A DNA stretch of 5,847 bases, from positions 1-5,847 of the forward strand of contig JAKOOI010000584.1 of NCBI GenBank assembly GCA_022701475.1, written 5' to 3'. The stretch is from Weeksellaceae bacterium. GTDB lineage: Bacteria; Bacteroidota; Bacteroidia; Flavobacteriales; Weeksellaceae. How positions within the stretch are numbered: the stretch's first letter is position 1; every line of letters begins with the position of its first letter. A model generated the notes under the pieces. It saw only the letters and a program-made list of their open reading frames with translations, did no database searches and was not told the DNA's origin. The position numbers were made by a program, and so were the translations under genes. Positions 5,830-5,847 of this stretch are shown piece after piece.

Positions 5830-5831
5830 CC

Positions 5832-5841
5832 GGCTTCAGCC
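5832..5841. repeat. Second GGCT-TC-AGCC hairpin of the REP-like element, near the window edge
   Basis: GGCT (5832-5835) and AGCC (5838-5841) are inverted around TC. The core resembles the hairpin at 5790-5809, with a shorter stem. The element probably continues beyond 5847. Paired hairpins of this kind are typical of interspersed palindromic repeats in Bacteroidota intergenic DNA. Confidence 0.45.
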
Positions 5842-5847
5842 AAAATT

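Overview
The window looks like a chromosomal stretch from a member of the Bacteroidota. The evidence is the promoter style (-7 boxes matching TAnnTTTG rather than TATAAT), A-rich leaders without strong Shine-Dalgarno sequences, a short signal peptide ending in KGQ, and protein wording typical of Flavobacteriia, Sphingobacteriia and Chitinophagia. By eye the base composition is in the mid to upper 40s percent GC. I cannot name a genus. There are no RNA genes, CRISPR arrays, phage genes or transposase genes.

Layout from left to right. (1) Positions 1-458, minus strand: the N-terminal 152 codons of a GNAT-type acetyltransferase that runs off the left edge. (2) Positions 459-931: a gene-poor gap. 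Just upstream of the acetyltransferase it holds a 59-codon minus-strand ORF, and it shows signs of an interrupted or decayed reading frame. (3) Positions 932-2344, minus strand: a complete MocR-type regulator, with a GntR winged helix fused to an aminotransferase-like PLP-binding domain. (4) Positions 2345-2590: a divergent control region with a -7 box on each strand and several GTAC-centred repeats, one of them a perfect inverted repeat lying over the regulator's own -7 box. (5) Positions 2591-3007, plus strand: a small pyridoxamine-phosphate-oxidase-like flavin-binding protein, followed by a hairpin terminator. (6) Positions 3182-4003, plus strand: an AraC-family activator. (7) Positions 4067-5686, plus strand: a secreted serine hydrolase of the class C beta-lactamase fold, starting at TTG, with a long N-terminal region I do not recognise. 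(8) Positions 5687-5847: an intergenic tail with two GGCT/AGCC hairpins around a perfect 16-bp palindrome, which looks like an interspersed REP-type repeat cut by the window edge.

The best-supported functional unit is the divergent MocR/PPOX-like pair. A regulator that uses pyridoxal phosphate as cofactor or effector faces a protein of the flavin split-barrel family to which pyridoxamine phosphate oxidase belongs, and the DNA between them carries repeated TGTAC half-sites. AraC and the serine hydrolase may form a second unit in which the regulator controls the adjacent secreted enzyme. I see no clearly new multi-gene system. The most useful leads are the predicted MocR operator, the unexplained N-terminal domain of the hydrolase, the broken reading frame around 467-811, and the right-edge palindromic repeat.
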